Shown: one piece after another, positions 8,665 to 18,153 of the stretch
Position numbering within the stretch: position 1 is the stretch's first letter
How the letters are laid out: every line of letters starts with the position of its first letter
Source: Streptomyces lienomycini
Lineage (GTDB): Bacteria; Actinomycetota; Actinomycetes; Streptomycetales; Streptomycetaceae
Assembly: GCF_027947595.1 (NCBI RefSeq)
Contig: NZ_CP116257.1
Span: 868,001 to 932,000 of the forward strand
DNA: 64,000 bases
Direction of reading: 5' to 3'
The notes under the pieces: model-generated
The model's input: only the letters and a program-made list of their open reading frames with translations
The model's database searches: none
Told to the model about the DNA's origin: nothing
Program-made: the position numbers and the translations under genes

Positions 8665-9849
8665 GTGGACCTGTTCGAGTACCAGGCGAGGGACCTCTTC
8701 GCCAAGCACGATGTACCGGTGCTGGCCGGTGAAGTCATCGACACGCCTGAGGCGGCGCGCGCGATCACCGAGGGTCTGGGCGGCAAGTCCGTCGTCAAGG
8801 CTCAGGTGAAGGTCGGTGGCCGCGGCAAGGCCGGCGGCGTGAAGCTCGCCGCCTCGGCGGACGAGGCCGTCGCCCGCGCGACGGACATCCTCGGCATGGA
8901 CATCAAGGGCCACACGGTCCACAAGGTGATGATCGCCGAGACCGCCCCCGAGATCGTCGAGGAGTACTACGTCTCCTTCCTCCTCGACCGTGCCAACCGC
9001 ACCTTCCTCTCCATCGCCTCCGTCGAGGGCGGCATGGAGATCGAGGAGGTGGCGGCCACCCGTCCGGAGGCCGTCGCCAAGACCCCGATCGACGCGATCG
9101 ACGGCGTGACGCCCGAGAAGGCGCGCGAGATCGTCGAGGCCGCGAAGTTCCCGGCCGAGGTCGCCGACAAGGTCGCCGACATCCTGGTCAAGCTGTGGGA
9201 CACCTTCATCAAGGAGGACGCCCTCCTGGTCGAGGTCAACCCGCTGGCCAAGGTCGTCTCCGGCGACGTCCTCGCCCTGGACGGCAAGGTGTCGCTGGAC
9301 GACAACGCCGAGTTCCGTCACCCCGACTTCGAGGCCCTCCACGACAAGGCCGCGGCCAACCCGCTCGAGGCCGCCGCCAAGGAGAAGAACCTCAACTACG
9401 TCAAGCTCGACGGCGAGGTCGGCATCATCGGCAACGGCGCGGGTCTCGTCATGAGCACCCTGGACGTCGTCGCGTACGCCGGTGAGGCGCACGGCAACGT
9501 CAAGCCCGCCAACTTCCTGGACATCGGTGGCGGCGCCTCCGCCCAGGTCATGGCGAACGGCCTGGAGATCATCCTCGGCGACCCGGACGTCCGCTCCGTG
9601 TTCGTCAACGTCTTCGGCGGCATCACCGCCTGCGACGAGGTCGCCAACGGCATCGTCCAGGCGCTGAAGCTCCTGGAGGACCGCGGCGAGAAGGTCGAGA
9701 AGCCGCTCGTCGTCCGTCTCGACGGCAACAACGCCGAGCTGGGCCGCAAGATCCTCACCGACGCCGACCACCCGCTGGTCCAGCGCGTCGACACCATGGA
9801 CGGCGCGGCCGACAAGGCCGCCGAGCTGGCTCACGCCGCCGCCAAGTAA
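8665..9849 (+). CDS. sucC: Succinyl-CoA synthetase beta subunit (ADP-forming)
   Basis: A 394-residue protein of normal family length with an N-terminal ATP-grasp fold ([15 protein letters not shown] near residues 45-60) and a C-terminal CoA-ligase region that includes DIGGGAS and VNVFGGI. With SucD it converts succinyl-CoA, ADP or GDP, and phosphate to succinate, CoA and nucleoside triphosphate in the TCA cycle. The GTG start follows AGGGACGGAA. sucD starts 28 bases downstream, so the two form one operon that ends at the strong hairpin near 10820. The 1.2 kb upstream gap suggests the operon has its own promoter. Confidence 0.97.
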   Translation: MDLFEYQARDLFAKHDVPVLAGEVIDTPEAARAITEGLGGKSVVKAQVKVGGRGKAGGVKLAASADEAVARATDILGMDIKGHTVHKVMIAETAPEIVEEYYVSFLLDRANRTFLSIASVEGGMEIEEVAATRPEAVAKTPIDAIDGVTPEKAREIVEAAKFPAEVADKVADILVKLWDTFIKEDALLVEVNPLAKVVSGDVLALDGKVSLDDNAEFRHPDFEALHDKAAANPLEAAAKEKNLNYVKLDGEVGIIGNGAGLVMSTLDVVAYAGEAHGNVKPANFLDIGGGASAQVMANGLEIILGDPDVRSVFVNVFGGITACDEVANGIVQALKLLEDRGEKVEKPLVVRLDGNNAELGRKILTDADHPLVQRVDTMDGAADKAAELAHAAAK

Positions 9850-9877
9850 GCACTCAGGACGAGGACACCAACACACC

Positions 9878-10762
9878 ATGGCTATCTGGCTCAACAAGGA
9901 CAGCAAGGTCATCGTCCAGGGCATGACCGGCGCCACCGGCATGAAGCACACCAAGCTCATGCTCGGTGACGGCACCGAGGTCGTGGGCGGCGTGAACCCG
10001 CGCAAGGCGGGCACCTCCGTGGACTTCGACGGCAACGAGGTACCGGTCTTCGGCACCGTCAAGGAGGCCATCGAGAAGACCGGCGCCAACGTCTCCGTCA
10101 TCTTCGTGCCGGAGAAGTTCACCAAGGACGCCGTCGTCGAGGCCATCGACGCCGAGATCCCGCTGGCCGTCGTCATCACCGAGGGCATCGCCGTGCACGA
10201 CTCGGCCGCCTTCTGGTCGTACGCCGGCAAGAAGGGCAACAAGACCCGGATCATCGGCCCGAACTGCCCCGGCATCATCACCCCGGGCCAGTCCAACGTC
10301 GGCATCATCCCGGGCGACATCACGAAGCCGGGCCGCATCGGCCTGGTCTCGAAGTCCGGCACGCTGACGTACCAGATGATGTACGAGCTGCGTGACATCG
10401 GCTTCTCGACCGCCGTCGGCATCGGTGGCGACCCGATCATCGGCACCACGCACATCGACGCGCTCGCCGCGTTCGAGGCCGACCCCGACACCGACCTGAT
10501 CGTCATGATCGGCGAGATCGGCGGCGACGCCGAGGAGCGTGCGGCGGAGTACATCTCGAAGAACGTGACCAAGCCGGTCGTCGGCTACGTCGCGGGCTTC
10601 ACCGCGCCCGAGGGCAAGACCATGGGCCACGCCGGCGCCATCGTCTCCGGTTCGTCCGGCACCGCCCAGGCGAAGAAGGAGGCCCTGGAGGCCGCCGGCG
10701 TCAAGGTCGGCAAGACGCCGACCGAGACGGCGAAGCTCGCCCGCGCCATCCTGGCCGGCTGA
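9878..10762 (+). CDS. sucD: Succinyl-CoA synthetase alpha subunit
   Basis: A 294-residue protein. The N-terminal CoA-binding domain has QGMTGATG near residues 15-22, and the active-site His that is phosphorylated is His251 in [10 protein letters not shown]. It forms the catalytic complex with SucC in the cytoplasm. ATG follows an AGGACGAGGAC ribosome site. Length and motifs are typical of the family, and nothing is odd. It is the last gene of the sucCD operon. Confidence 0.97.
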   Translation: MAIWLNKDSKVIVQGMTGATGMKHTKLMLGDGTEVVGGVNPRKAGTSVDFDGNEVPVFGTVKEAIEKTGANVSVIFVPEKFTKDAVVEAIDAEIPLAVVITEGIAVHDSAAFWSYAGKKGNKTRIIGPNCPGIITPGQSNVGIIPGDITKPGRIGLVSKSGTLTYQMMYELRDIGFSTAVGIGGDPIIGTTHIDALAAFEADPDTDLIVMIGEIGGDAEERAAEYISKNVTKPVVGYVAGFTAPEGKTMGHAGAIVSGSSGTAQAKKEALEAAGVKVGKTPTETAKLARAILAG

Positions 10763-10797
10763 CACCGGACCGGAGCGCAGGCCGAGCGCCTGTTCCA

Positions 10798-10842
10798 CGC
10801 CGAGTGGCCCGCCCCCTGCTCACGGGGGCGGGCCACTCGGCG
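10798..10842. terminator. Strong bidirectional terminator after sucD
   Basis: A 19-bp perfect stem (10798-10816 with 10824-10842) and a seven-base loop. It lies between the sucD stop and the stop of the leftward gene that ends at 10857, so it can serve both strands. Confidence 0.85.
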
Positions 10843-10856
10843 TTCCGGGCGCCACG

Positions 10857-12041
10857 TCATTCGAGGCTCGGGCTCAGCCGTTCGGGCCCGTCCTGCATCT
10901 GGTCGCGCAGCTTCCGCCGCAGCTCCAGCTCCTCGTCCGACAGCGCCCCCTGCACCACCCTGGGCGGTACCCCGCGCACCGCCTTCCCGGGGGACACGGG
11001 CGGTTCGTAGTGCGTCGGCGCGGTGCGCAGGGTCAGTGTGGTGGTGCCGATGAGGGCGACCGTGAAGGCGATCGCGGCCCGGGTCCAGAACCGGTTCCGG
11101 CGTTCGCCGACGGTGCGCACCGTCGGCGGCAGCGTCGTCCGCAGCCGCTCGTTCGACGCCAGCTCGGCCAGCCGCCGGTGCAGCACCTGCGGGTCGGCCA
11201 GGGCGGGCAGCCGGTCGGCGACGGCCTCGCGGGCGTGCAGCAGCCGGTTCGCCGCCGCCGGGGTGCTCGCCTCCGTCTCCGCCGCCGTCTCGGGCAGGTC
11301 CAGGCCCACCCCGTCGTACAGCACGAGCGTGCGGCGGTGCCTCGGAGGGAGCCGGAGCAGGGTGTTCAGCAGGGTGCGGTCGCCGGGGTCGGCGGGCGGC
11401 GGCTCCGGGTGCCGGTGCCGCGGGCGGAACCGCTGCCAGGGCGAGAGCGCGTACTCGTACGCCGTCGCCCGCACCCAGCCCACCGGGTCGCGGTCGCGGG
11501 CCACCTCGGGCCAGTGCTCCCAGGCCGCCTGGAAGGCCCGTTCCACCGACTCGCGCGCCTGCTCACGGCGGCCGGTCAGCAGGAAGGTCTGCCGTACGAG
11601 GGCGGGGGCGCCGAACTCGTACAGCGCGTCGAAGGCCTGAGCGGGCGTCAGCGCGAGGGGCTGCGGGTCCGGTCGCGGCTGCGGCTCCGGCGCGCGCTCC
11701 GGTCGCGGTTTCGCCTCCGGCCCCGGCTGCGGCTGAGGCTGGGCGTGCGTCTCCGGGGTGGTTTCCGGTTCCGCTTCCCGTACCGGCCCCGAATCCGGCT
11801 CCTCCTCGGGCGTCCGCGTCGCCCGTCCCGCCGGGTCCTCCCCGGCCAGCGTCGCCAGCAACTTCGCGTACGCCTCCCGTTTCCGGCCTCGCGGAGTCGT
11901 GCGGCCGCTCTCCCACGCGCGGACCGTCCCGGGGGCGACGCCCACCCGCGTACCGAGCTGAGCCTGTGTCAGTGCGGCCGTCTCCCGCAGGCGTCGGCGT
12001 TCCTTGGGGGGTGGGAGCGGGGTCGCGGGGCCGCGTGTCAC
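10857..12041 (-). CDS. XRE HTH / sigma-70-like / membrane fusion regulator
   Basis: A 394-residue protein with three parts. Residues 12-65 form an XRE helix-turn-helix ([20 protein letters not shown] core). A Pro/Gln/Glu-rich linker spans about 70-130. Residues 132-285 then look like a degenerate ECF sigma factor: a region-2-like stretch with RQTFLLTG and [12 protein letters not shown], and a region-4-like stretch with [20 protein letters not shown] membrane segment lies near 320-340, with a short charged tail outside. GTG at 12041 follows a GAAGGGGTG site. The XRE domain is firm; the sigma relationship is my reading of the sequence. It may be a membrane-tethered regulator, with targets unknown. 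It diverges from the DUF6350 gene. Confidence 0.75.
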   Translation of the reverse strand: MTRGPATPLPPPKERRRLRETAALTQAQLGTRVGVAPGTVRAWESGRTTPRGRKREAYAKLLATLAGEDPAGRATRTPEEEPDSGPVREAEPETTPETHAQPQPQPGPEAKPRPERAPEPQPRPDPQPLALTPAQAFDALYEFGAPALVRQTFLLTGRREQARESVERAFQAAWEHWPEVARDRDPVGWVRATAYEYALSPWQRFRPRHRHPEPPPADPGDRTLLNTLLRLPPRHRRTLVLYDGVGLDLPETAAETEASTPAAANRLLHAREAVADRLPALADPQVLHRRLAELASNERLRTTLPPTVRTVGERRNRFWTRAAIAFTVALIGTTTLTLRTAPTHYEPPVSPGKAVRGVPPRVVQGALSDEELELRRKLRDQMQDGPERLSPSLE

Positions 12042-12137
12042 AGGACACCCCTTCGTACGAAAAAGTACATAAACATATATTGAGCGACACAACGGGGCTT
12101 CGCTCGTTACGCCGGGAAAGCGCGTGTCGTTGGGAGC
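12042..12137. promoter_or_regulatory. AT-rich divergent promoter region
   Basis: Unusually AT-rich for this chromosome (12058-12083) and containing the palindrome TTCGTACGAA at 12052-12061. It separates the XRE-sigma fusion gene from the DUF6350 gene and probably carries promoters for both. No regulator can be named. Confidence 0.45.
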
Positions 12138-13258
12138 ATGACGGGCGTGATCCATACGACCGCTCGCCCGAACCCGTTCTCCCTGCTGCGCACCCGGTGG
12201 CGCGACCGGTCGCCCGGGCTGGCCGCCGGCCTCCTGGGCGGCGTGTTCGCGGCGGTCCTCGGACTGGCGGCGTGCGCCGCGCTCGTGACGTTGCTGTGGA
12301 TCAGTTCGCCCTACCCCGACAGCGGTCCCGGCGGCGCCCTCCACGTCGCCGCGGCGCTGTGGACGCTGGCGCACGGGGCGGAACTGATGCGGGCCGACAC
12401 GCTCTCCGGCGCCCCCGCGCCCGTGGGCGTCACCCCGCTGCTGCTGCTCCTCCTGCCGGTGTGGCTGCTGCACCGCGCGGCGCGGGACGCCACGGACGCC
12501 GGGGACGGCGTGGGCGTGGCCGTGGGAGCGGCGCCGAAGGCGGGGGCCGGGGTCCGCCCGGCGTGGATGGCGGGCCTCCCGGACACCGGACCGCCACCCG
12601 TTTCGGCCCGCGTGGCCTGGACGGGGGTCGTCCTCGGATACCTCGCCGTCGCCCTGCCCGTCGTGCTGTACGCGCAGGGCGGCGCGCTGCGGCCCTCGTG
12701 GTGGTGGGCGGCGGTGTGCCTGCCGCTGGTCGCCATGGGCGCGGCGGGCGCCGGTGTGTGGACGGCGTTCGGCCGGCCGGGCGGGCCGGTGGGGCGGGCG
12801 CTGCGCGTGCTTCGCGGAAGCTGCGCGAGCTGATGGTGGAACCGGACGCGCGCCTGGGCGCCGCGACGCGCGCCGCGGGCGCCGGTGCGGCGGTGCTCGT
12901 CGGAGGCGGGGCGCTGCTGCTCGCGGTGTCCCTGGTGTGGCACGGGCCCGAAGCGGGGGAGGCGTTCCGGCGGTTGACCGAGGGGTGGTCGGGGCGGTTC
13001 GCCGTACTGCTGCTCTGTCTGACGCTGGTGCCGAACGCGGCGGTGTGGGCGGCGGTGTACGCCCTCGGCCCCGGCTTCGTGCTCGGTACCGGGCATGTCG
13101 TGGGCCCGCTCTCCTCCACGCCCGCGCCACTGCTGCCGCCGTTTCCGCTGCTGGCGGCGGTGCCGGACGCGGGTCCCGGAGCGCCGCTGCACTGGGCGGC
13201 CGGGGCGGTGCCGCTGGCGGCCGGGGCGGTGGTCGGGTGGTTCACGGCACGGACCGCG

Positions 13259-13305
13259 ACGGCGGGTACCGCGGATACGGCGGGTACCGCGGATACGGCG
13301 GGTAC
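13259..13305 (+). repeat. 18-bp tandem repeat, 2.6 copies
   Basis: Unit ACGGCGGGTACCGCGGAT repeated in phase with the reading frame inside the DUF6350 gene. It encodes Thr/Ala/Gly/Asp hexapeptides just after a membrane helix. Confidence 0.85.
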
Positions 13306-13614
13306 GGCAGCTCCGGCGCGTGGGGCGGCCGGGCCGGTGGCGCTGCGGGCGGAGGAGGTCGCCGAGGCGTGGTCGTGGCGGCGGACGGCTGCCGCCGCCG
13401 TCGTGGCCGCCGTCCTGTGCGCGGGACTCGTCGCCCTGCTGGCCGCGTTCGCGGGCGGACCGCTGGGCAACGCCGCCCTCGCCCGCTTCGGACCGGTGTG
13501 GTGGCAGGCGGGGGGCGCGACGCTGGCGTGGGTCGGGCTGGTCGCGGTGCCCGTGGCGGTGGTGGCGAGGGCGTGGCGGTGCCGGGGAGCTGCCGCTCGG
13601 GAAGCCGGGGCGAA

Positions 13615-13862
13615 GGGCGGAGTGAAGAGCCGGACGGCGGCCGGGGTGAAGGCCGGGACGGCGGCGGGGACGGCGGCCGGGGTGAAGAGCGGGACGACGG
13701 CCGGGGTCAAGGGCGGGACGACGGCGGGGACGGCGGCCGGGACGGCCGGGGTGAAGAGCGGGACGACGGCGGGGACGACGGCCGGGGTGAAGAGCGGGAC
13801 GGCGGCCGGGGCGCAGAGCAGGGCGACGGCCGGGGCGCGGAGCGGGGTGGGGGCCGGGGCTC
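13615..13862 (+). repeat. Degenerate coding tandem repeats
   Basis: Imperfect repetition of units such as GGGGTGAAGAGCGGGACG and GGCGGGGACGGCGGCC, encoding [13 protein letters not shown] peptides in the cytoplasmic tail of the DUF6350 protein. It is rich in G runs and so prone to slippage and to read error. Confidence 0.7.
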
Positions 13863-14153
13863 CCGGGCCGGCCGGCGGGGATGCCCGCCCGCGTCGGTGG
13901 GTGCCGGCGTCGTGGCCCTCCGTGCGGTGGGGGCGGAAACGGGAGACGAAGGACGCGGGGGCCGGGCCGGACGAGGACTCGGTGCCGTTCCGGTTGTACG
14001 GCGACGACGGTGACGGCGGCGCCGGATACGACCTGCTGCCGGCCGACGGTCCCGCCGAGTCGTCACACGGCGGGACATGAGGGCGGGCGGGGACGGCGGT
14101 CCGTAGAGGGGCCCTCTTCGCCCCGCTGCCGTCCCTCGCCCGACCGAAGGGCT

Positions 14154-14945
14154 TCAGTCCCCCGAGCCCAGCAGGTCCCGCAGTTGTTCCGGCAGGTGGC
14201 GCTCGCAGGACTGCTCCGCGGCGTTGGTCAGGGCGTCGTCGCGGCAGGTGTAGTAGTCGCTGTAGACCAGCTGGGCGCTGAAGGACGCGGCGACCAGGAG
14301 GATGGCCAGGGACGACGTGACCAGGCCGCTGATCGCGGCGGTGCGCTGCGGGCGGCCGCTCTGCTGCTCGGCCTGCGGGGCCGCCGGGGTGTCCGGGTCG
14401 GCGGCGGCGCGGGGCTTGGCGCGCAGCGAGCTGATGCCCCAGTACAACGACAGGGCGCCCAGCAGCAGGGCCACGTACGGCCAGGTGAAGAGGGCGAAGA
14501 AGAGGGCCCACATGCCGCTCAGCAGGGCGTAGCGGGCACGCCGCTGGGCCGGGTCCTTCGGGTCCCAGCGCGGACCCCCACCGCCGCCGCCCGGTCCCTC
14601 GGGCCCCGCACCGCCGGGCCGCTCGCCGAAGCCGCCGGGGGACCGGCCGGGCTGCCGGTCGCTCCACCGGCCGCCCCACGGGGAGCCGCCCTGCGAGCCG
14701 CCGCCCCGGGAGTCGTCGTCGCCCGACGGATGCCGCGGCTGCCAGGGCTGGTCCGGGGTGCCCTCGGCGGGCGGCGCGAACGGATTGTCCTTGTCGGCGG
14801 CGCCGTCCTGCTCGCCGCCGTCCCTCCGGTCCGAGGGGGTGTCCGGCGGTGACGAGGGGCGCTCCCGCAGCAACACGGTGCTGCGCTCCCCTGGCTGTGC
14901 CGACTGACGGGGGAGCGTGAGCAGTCGCAGGCTGCGGTCCGGCAT
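14154..14945 (-). CDS. Pro/Gly-rich two-helix membrane protein
   Basis: A 263-residue hypothetical protein. The first 130 residues are disordered and rich in Pro, Gly, Asp and Arg. Two hydrophobic segments follow ([19 protein letters not shown] near 150-168 and a second near 220-240), then a short C-terminal domain with two Cys (YYTCRDD and QSCERH) that could form an extracytoplasmic disulfide. I chose ATG at 14945 although GGGGAAG lies rather far upstream; a GTG inside the disordered part is an alternative. It is divergent from purN. No family function is known to me. Confidence 0.65.
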   Translation of the reverse strand: MPDRSLRLLTLPRQSAQPGERSTVLLRERPSSPPDTPSDRRDGGEQDGAADKDNPFAPPAEGTPDQPWQPRHPSGDDDSRGGGSQGGSPWGGRWSDRQPGRSPGGFGERPGGAGPEGPGGGGGGPRWDPKDPAQRRARYALLSGMWALFFALFTWPYVALLLGALSLYWGISSLRAKPRAAADPDTPAAPQAEQQSGRPQRTAAISGLVTSSLAILLVAASFSAQLVYSDYYTCRDDALTNAAEQSCERHLPEQLRDLLGSGD

Positions 14946-15137
14946 CAACTGAGCGTCTTCCCCTTGGCGACGATGAACGGGTGGCGGGTGGAGCGGGCGA
15001 GCTGTGGAACGGGCGAACTGGTCGGTACGTCTGGTGAACGCGCGACGCACGGGCGGCGTTCCCGCTCCGGCTCCAGGCAGACGCTACCTTCCGGCCGCGC
15101 CCCCGTCCCGAGGGGGCCGTCCGGTGTGCCGGTATCG

Positions 15138-15165
15138 TTGCTGACGGTCGGCCGCTTCGTAGACT
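15138..15165 (+). promoter_or_regulatory. Candidate promoter for purN-purH
   Basis: TTGCTG at 15138-15143 and TAGACT at 15160-15165 with a 16-base spacer, 74 bases before the purN start. It is similar to principal-sigma promoters of streptomycetes, but the -35 is imperfect. Confidence 0.35.
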
Positions 15166-15238
15166 TCCCCGTATCCCGGGGCGCGATGCATTCGTACGAC
15201 CGTACAAACGACCCGCTCCCCCCGAGAAAGGCCCCACC

Positions 15239-15886
15239 GTGGCCGCCAAGCCCGTGGACCGGCGAGCCAAGCGCCTCGTCGTGCTGGTCTCCGGATCCGG
15301 CACCAACCTCCAGGCGATCCTCGACGAGATCGCCGCCGCCGGCGCCGAGGTCTACGGAGCCGAGGTCGTGGCCGTCGGCGCCGACCGCGACGGCATCGAG
15401 GGGCTCGCCCGCGCCGAGCGCGCCGGCCTGACGACCTTCGTGCGAAAGGTCAGGGACTACGGCACCCGCCAGGAGTGGGACGCGGCGCTCACCGACGCCG
15501 TCGCGGCCCACGAGCCGGACCTCGTCGTCTCGGCCGGGTTCATGAAGATCGTGGGGAAGGAGTTCCTCGCGCGGTTCGGCGGGCGGTTCGTCAACACCCA
15601 CCCCGCCCTCCTCCCCAGCTTCCCGGGGGCCCACGGTGTGCGGGACGCGCTCGCGTACGGCGCCAGGGTCACCGGCTGCACCGTCCACTTCGTCGACGAC
15701 GGCGTCGACACCGGGCCGATCATCGCGCAGGGCGTGGTGGAGGTCCGGGACGAGGACTACGAAGACGAAGGTGCCGCTCTGCACGAGCGCATCAAGGAAG
15801 TCGAGCGAAGGCTGCTCGTCGATGTCGTGGGGCGGCTCGCCCGCAACGGCTATCGCATTGAGGGACGAAAGGTAGTTATCCAGTGA
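15239..15886 (+). CDS. purN: Phosphoribosylglycinamide formyltransferase
   Basis: A 215-residue enzyme that transfers a formyl group from 10-formyltetrahydrofolate to GAR in purine synthesis. The N-terminal [12 protein letters not shown] loop binds GAR phosphate. The catalytic Asn-His pair is in [12 protein letters not shown] near residues 120-131, and the Asp is in the [10 protein letters not shown] segment. The GTG start follows GAGAAAGG. The stop overlaps the purH start as GTGA, so the two are coupled. Length is normal. Confidence 0.96.
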   Translation: MAAKPVDRRAKRLVVLVSGSGTNLQAILDEIAAAGAEVYGAEVVAVGADRDGIEGLARAERAGLTTFVRKVRDYGTRQEWDAALTDAVAAHEPDLVVSAGFMKIVGKEFLARFGGRFVNTHPALLPSFPGAHGVRDALAYGARVTGCTVHFVDDGVDTGPIIAQGVVEVRDEDYEDEGAALHERIKEVERRLLVDVVGRLARNGYRIEGRKVVIQ

Positions 15887-17460
15887 CCGCCACCGCCACC
15901 GCCGAGAGCAACAAGCGGGCCATCCGACGGGCGCTCGTCAGCGTCTACGACAAGACCGGGCTCGAGGACCTCGCCCGCGGGCTGCACGAGGCGGGCGTCG
16001 AACTCGTCTCCACCGGGTCGACCGCCGGGCGGATCGCCGCCGCCGGTGTCCCCGTCACCAAGGTCGAGGAGCTGACCGGCTTCCCGGAGTGCCTGGACGG
16101 CCGCGTCAAGACCCTGCACCCCAAGGTCCACGCGGGCATCCTCGCCGACCTGCGCCTGGAGAGCCACCGGCAGCAGCTCGACGAGCTGGGCGTGGCCCCG
16201 TTCGACCTGGTCGTGGTCAATCTGTACCCGTTCCGCGAGACCGTCGCCTCGGGCGCCACCGCCGACGAGTGCGTCGAGCAGATCGACATCGGCGGCCCCT
16301 CGATGGTCCGCGCCGCCGCCAAGAACCACCCGTCGGTGGCCGTGGTCACCAGCCCCGCCCGGTACGCCGACGTGCTCTCGGCGGTCAAGGACGGCGGCTT
16401 CGACCTGGCCGCCCGGAGGCGCCTGGCCGCCGAGGCCTTCCAGCACACCGCCGCGTACGACGTGGCCGTCGCCTCCTGGTTCGCCGCCGAGTACGCCCCG
16501 GTCGACGAGTCGGGCTTCCCGGACTTCCTCGGCGCCACCTACGAGCGCGCCCACACCCTGCGCTACGGCGAGAACCCGCACCAGCCGGCCGCGCTCTACA
16601 CCTCCCCCGAGGGCGGCGGCCTCGCGCAGGCCGAGCAGCTGCACGGCAAGGAGATGTCGTACAACAACTACACGGACACGGACGCCGCCCGCCGTGCCGC
16701 GTACGACCACACCGAGCCGTGCGTCGCGATCATCAAGCACGCCAACCCGTGCGGCATCGCGGTCGGCGCGGACGTCGCCGAGGCGCACCGCAAGGCGCAC
16801 GACTGCGACCCGGTCTCCGCGTACGGCGGTGTGATCGCCGTCAACCGCCCGGTCTCCAAGGAGATGGCCGAGCGGGTCGCGGGGATCTTCACCGAGGTCA
16901 TCGTCGCGCCGGACTACGAGGACGGCGCGCTCGAAGCCCTCACCAAGAAGAAGAACATCCGCGTGCTGCGCGCCCCCGAGGCGCCCGCCGCCCCGGTCGA
17001 GGTCAAGCCCATCGACGGCGGAGCCCTCCTCCAGGTCACCGACCGCCTCCAGGCCGAGGGCGACGACCCCGCCACCTGGACCCTCGCCACCGGTGAGGCA
17101 CTGTCCGAGGCGGAGCTGGCCGAGCTGTCCTTCGCCTGGAAGGCCTGCCGGGCCGTCAAGTCCAACGCGATCCTCCTCGCCAAGGACGGCGCCTCCGTCG
17201 GCGTCGGCATGGGCCAGGTCAACCGCGTCGACTCCGCGAAGCTCGCGGTGGAGCGCGCCGGTGCCGAGCGGGCGCAGGGGGCGTACGCCGCCTCCGACGC
17301 CTTCTTCCCCTTCCCGGACGGCCTGGAGATCCTCACCGGGGCCGGCGTGAAGGCCGTGGTCCAGCCCGGCGGTTCGGTCCGCGACGAGCTGGTCGTCGAG
17401 GCCGCGAAGAAGGCCGGCGTGACGATGTACTTCACGGGCACGCGGCACTTCTTCCACTGA
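15883..17460 (+). CDS. purH: Bifunctional AICAR transformylase / IMP cyclohydrolase
   Basis: A 525-residue protein catalysing the last two steps to IMP. The N-terminal MGS-like cyclohydrolase domain (about 10-140) includes [12 protein letters not shown] and STGSTA. The transformylase domain follows with RYGENPHQ near 227-234, the KHANPCG segment near 286-292 and KSNAIL toward the C-terminus. It sits directly behind purN in a two-gene operon, and a hairpin at 17516-17561 closes the unit. It uses the 10-formyl-THF that FolD, encoded further right, helps supply, and its substrate ZMP belongs to the ligand class of the switch before glyA. Confidence 0.97.
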   Translation: MTATATAESNKRAIRRALVSVYDKTGLEDLARGLHEAGVELVSTGSTAGRIAAAGVPVTKVEELTGFPECLDGRVKTLHPKVHAGILADLRLESHRQQLDELGVAPFDLVVVNLYPFRETVASGATADECVEQIDIGGPSMVRAAAKNHPSVAVVTSPARYADVLSAVKDGGFDLAARRRLAAEAFQHTAAYDVAVASWFAAEYAPVDESGFPDFLGATYERAHTLRYGENPHQPAALYTSPEGGGLAQAEQLHGKEMSYNNYTDTDAARRAAYDHTEPCVAIIKHANPCGIAVGADVAEAHRKAHDCDPVSAYGGVIAVNRPVSKEMAERVAGIFTEVIVAPDYEDGALEALTKKKNIRVLRAPEAPAAPVEVKPIDGGALLQVTDRLQAEGDDPATWTLATGEALSEAELAELSFAWKACRAVKSNAILLAKDGASVGVGMGQVNRVDSAKLAVERAGAERAQGAYAASDAFFPFPDGLEILTGAGVKAVVQPGGSVRDELVVEAAKKAGVTMYFTGTRHFFH

Positions 17461-17515
17461 CACCGGCACCGGTACCGGCACAAACACCGGCACCGGCACG
17501 GACACCGACGCGGCC

Positions 17516-17561
17516 GAGGCGGCCCCCGGTCCCCTCGGCGGAGGGAACCGGGGGCCGCCTC
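17516..17561. terminator. Terminator between purH and I36 inhibitor gene
   Basis: A 15-bp perfect stem (17516-17530 with 17547-17561) and a 16-base loop. The genes converge here, so it can act in both directions. Confidence 0.8.
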
Positions 17562-17584
17562 ATGGGCAGACCCGGGCCGGCGGA

Positions 17585-18055
17585 TCAGCAGGGGCGCAGC
17601 GACCAGATCGGGTCCCAGGTCGCCGTGCCCGCCTGGTAGGCCGTGGACGTCCAGCGGACGCTGCCGTCCTTGTTGAAGAACTTGGCGACCGTGCCCGGCG
17701 TCTGGTTGTTGGTGAAGGGGCCGTTGCCGGTCCAGTTGGTCAGGTTCCACGTCTGGCACTTGTAGAAGTCGAACTTCGTGCCGTTGACGATCATGCACAG
17801 GTGGCCGTAGTCGCAGGCCAGGTCCTGGGCGCCCTTGGTCCTGGGCGCGTCCGTCACGGTCAGGCCCTCGTACTCGACCGCGTCGGCGGTCACGCGCCGG
17901 GGCGTCGGGCTGTCGGCCAGCACCCGGTCGGCCTTCTGCTGGAGGCCGGTCACCCGGGTGCCGTCCGGGCCGTCGGCGGCCGTGGCCGCGACCGTCGAGC
18001 TCGCGGCCAGGGCCGTGGCCGCGACGAGGAGTGCTGCGGACTTGATGACGTTCAT
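17585..18055 (-). CDS. Secreted peptidase inhibitor family I36 protein
   Basis: A 156-residue protein with a clear Sec signal peptide (Lys near the N-terminus, then an Ala-rich hydrophobic core to about residue 27). The mature C-terminal domain of about 80 residues contains CDYGHLCM and a Trp/Asn-rich stretch (WNLTNWTGNGPF), with four Cys in the pattern of I36 inhibitors such as the Streptomyces metalloproteinase inhibitor. A short propeptide-like region lies between. The start has an upstream GGGGGAAC site. It is probably exported to restrain secreted proteases; the actual target is unknown. The kinase gene upstream is on the same strand 98 bases away. Confidence 0.8.
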   Translation of the reverse strand: MNVIKSAALLVAATALAASSTVAATAADGPDGTRVTGLQQKADRVLADSPTPRRVTADAVEYEGLTVTDAPRTKGAQDLACDYGHLCMIVNGTKFDFYKCQTWNLTNWTGNGPFTNNQTPGTVAKFFNKDGSVRWTSTAYQAGTATWDPIWSLRPC

Positions 18056-18153
18056 CGTTGTTCCCCCGTGAATCTGGGTGTCGTGCCGCCGAAGCGGTGT
18101 GCCCACACCGTGCCCCGGAACGCCGGCCGGACGGTACCTCGGAACTCCCAGGG

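Larger units (their letters stand above)
12138..14080 (+). pseudogene. DUF6350 (PerM-like) membrane protein, one frameshift
   Basis: ATG at 12138 has a GGGAG site and opens a polytopic membrane protein (first helix near residues 30-55). The frame stops at 12831-12833, but the family sequence continues in the next frame from about 12811 ([11 protein letters not shown]) to a stop at 14080. Total length is one base short of 648 codons, and adding one G between about 12806 and 12817 restores a single frame. DUF6350 proteins have many membrane helices and are sometimes annotated as cell division protein PerM. The C-terminal 150 residues carry low-complexity Gly/Thr/Ala/Lys repeats. A sequencing indel is likelier than decay because codon bias is intact in both parts. 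Confidence 0.75.

Noticed and set aside
17461..17510. CACCGG/GGCACC repeats after purH as a possible CRISPR or repeat element
   Set aside because: Only short degenerate hexamer repeats over 50 bases, with no spacers; simple low-complexity sequence.
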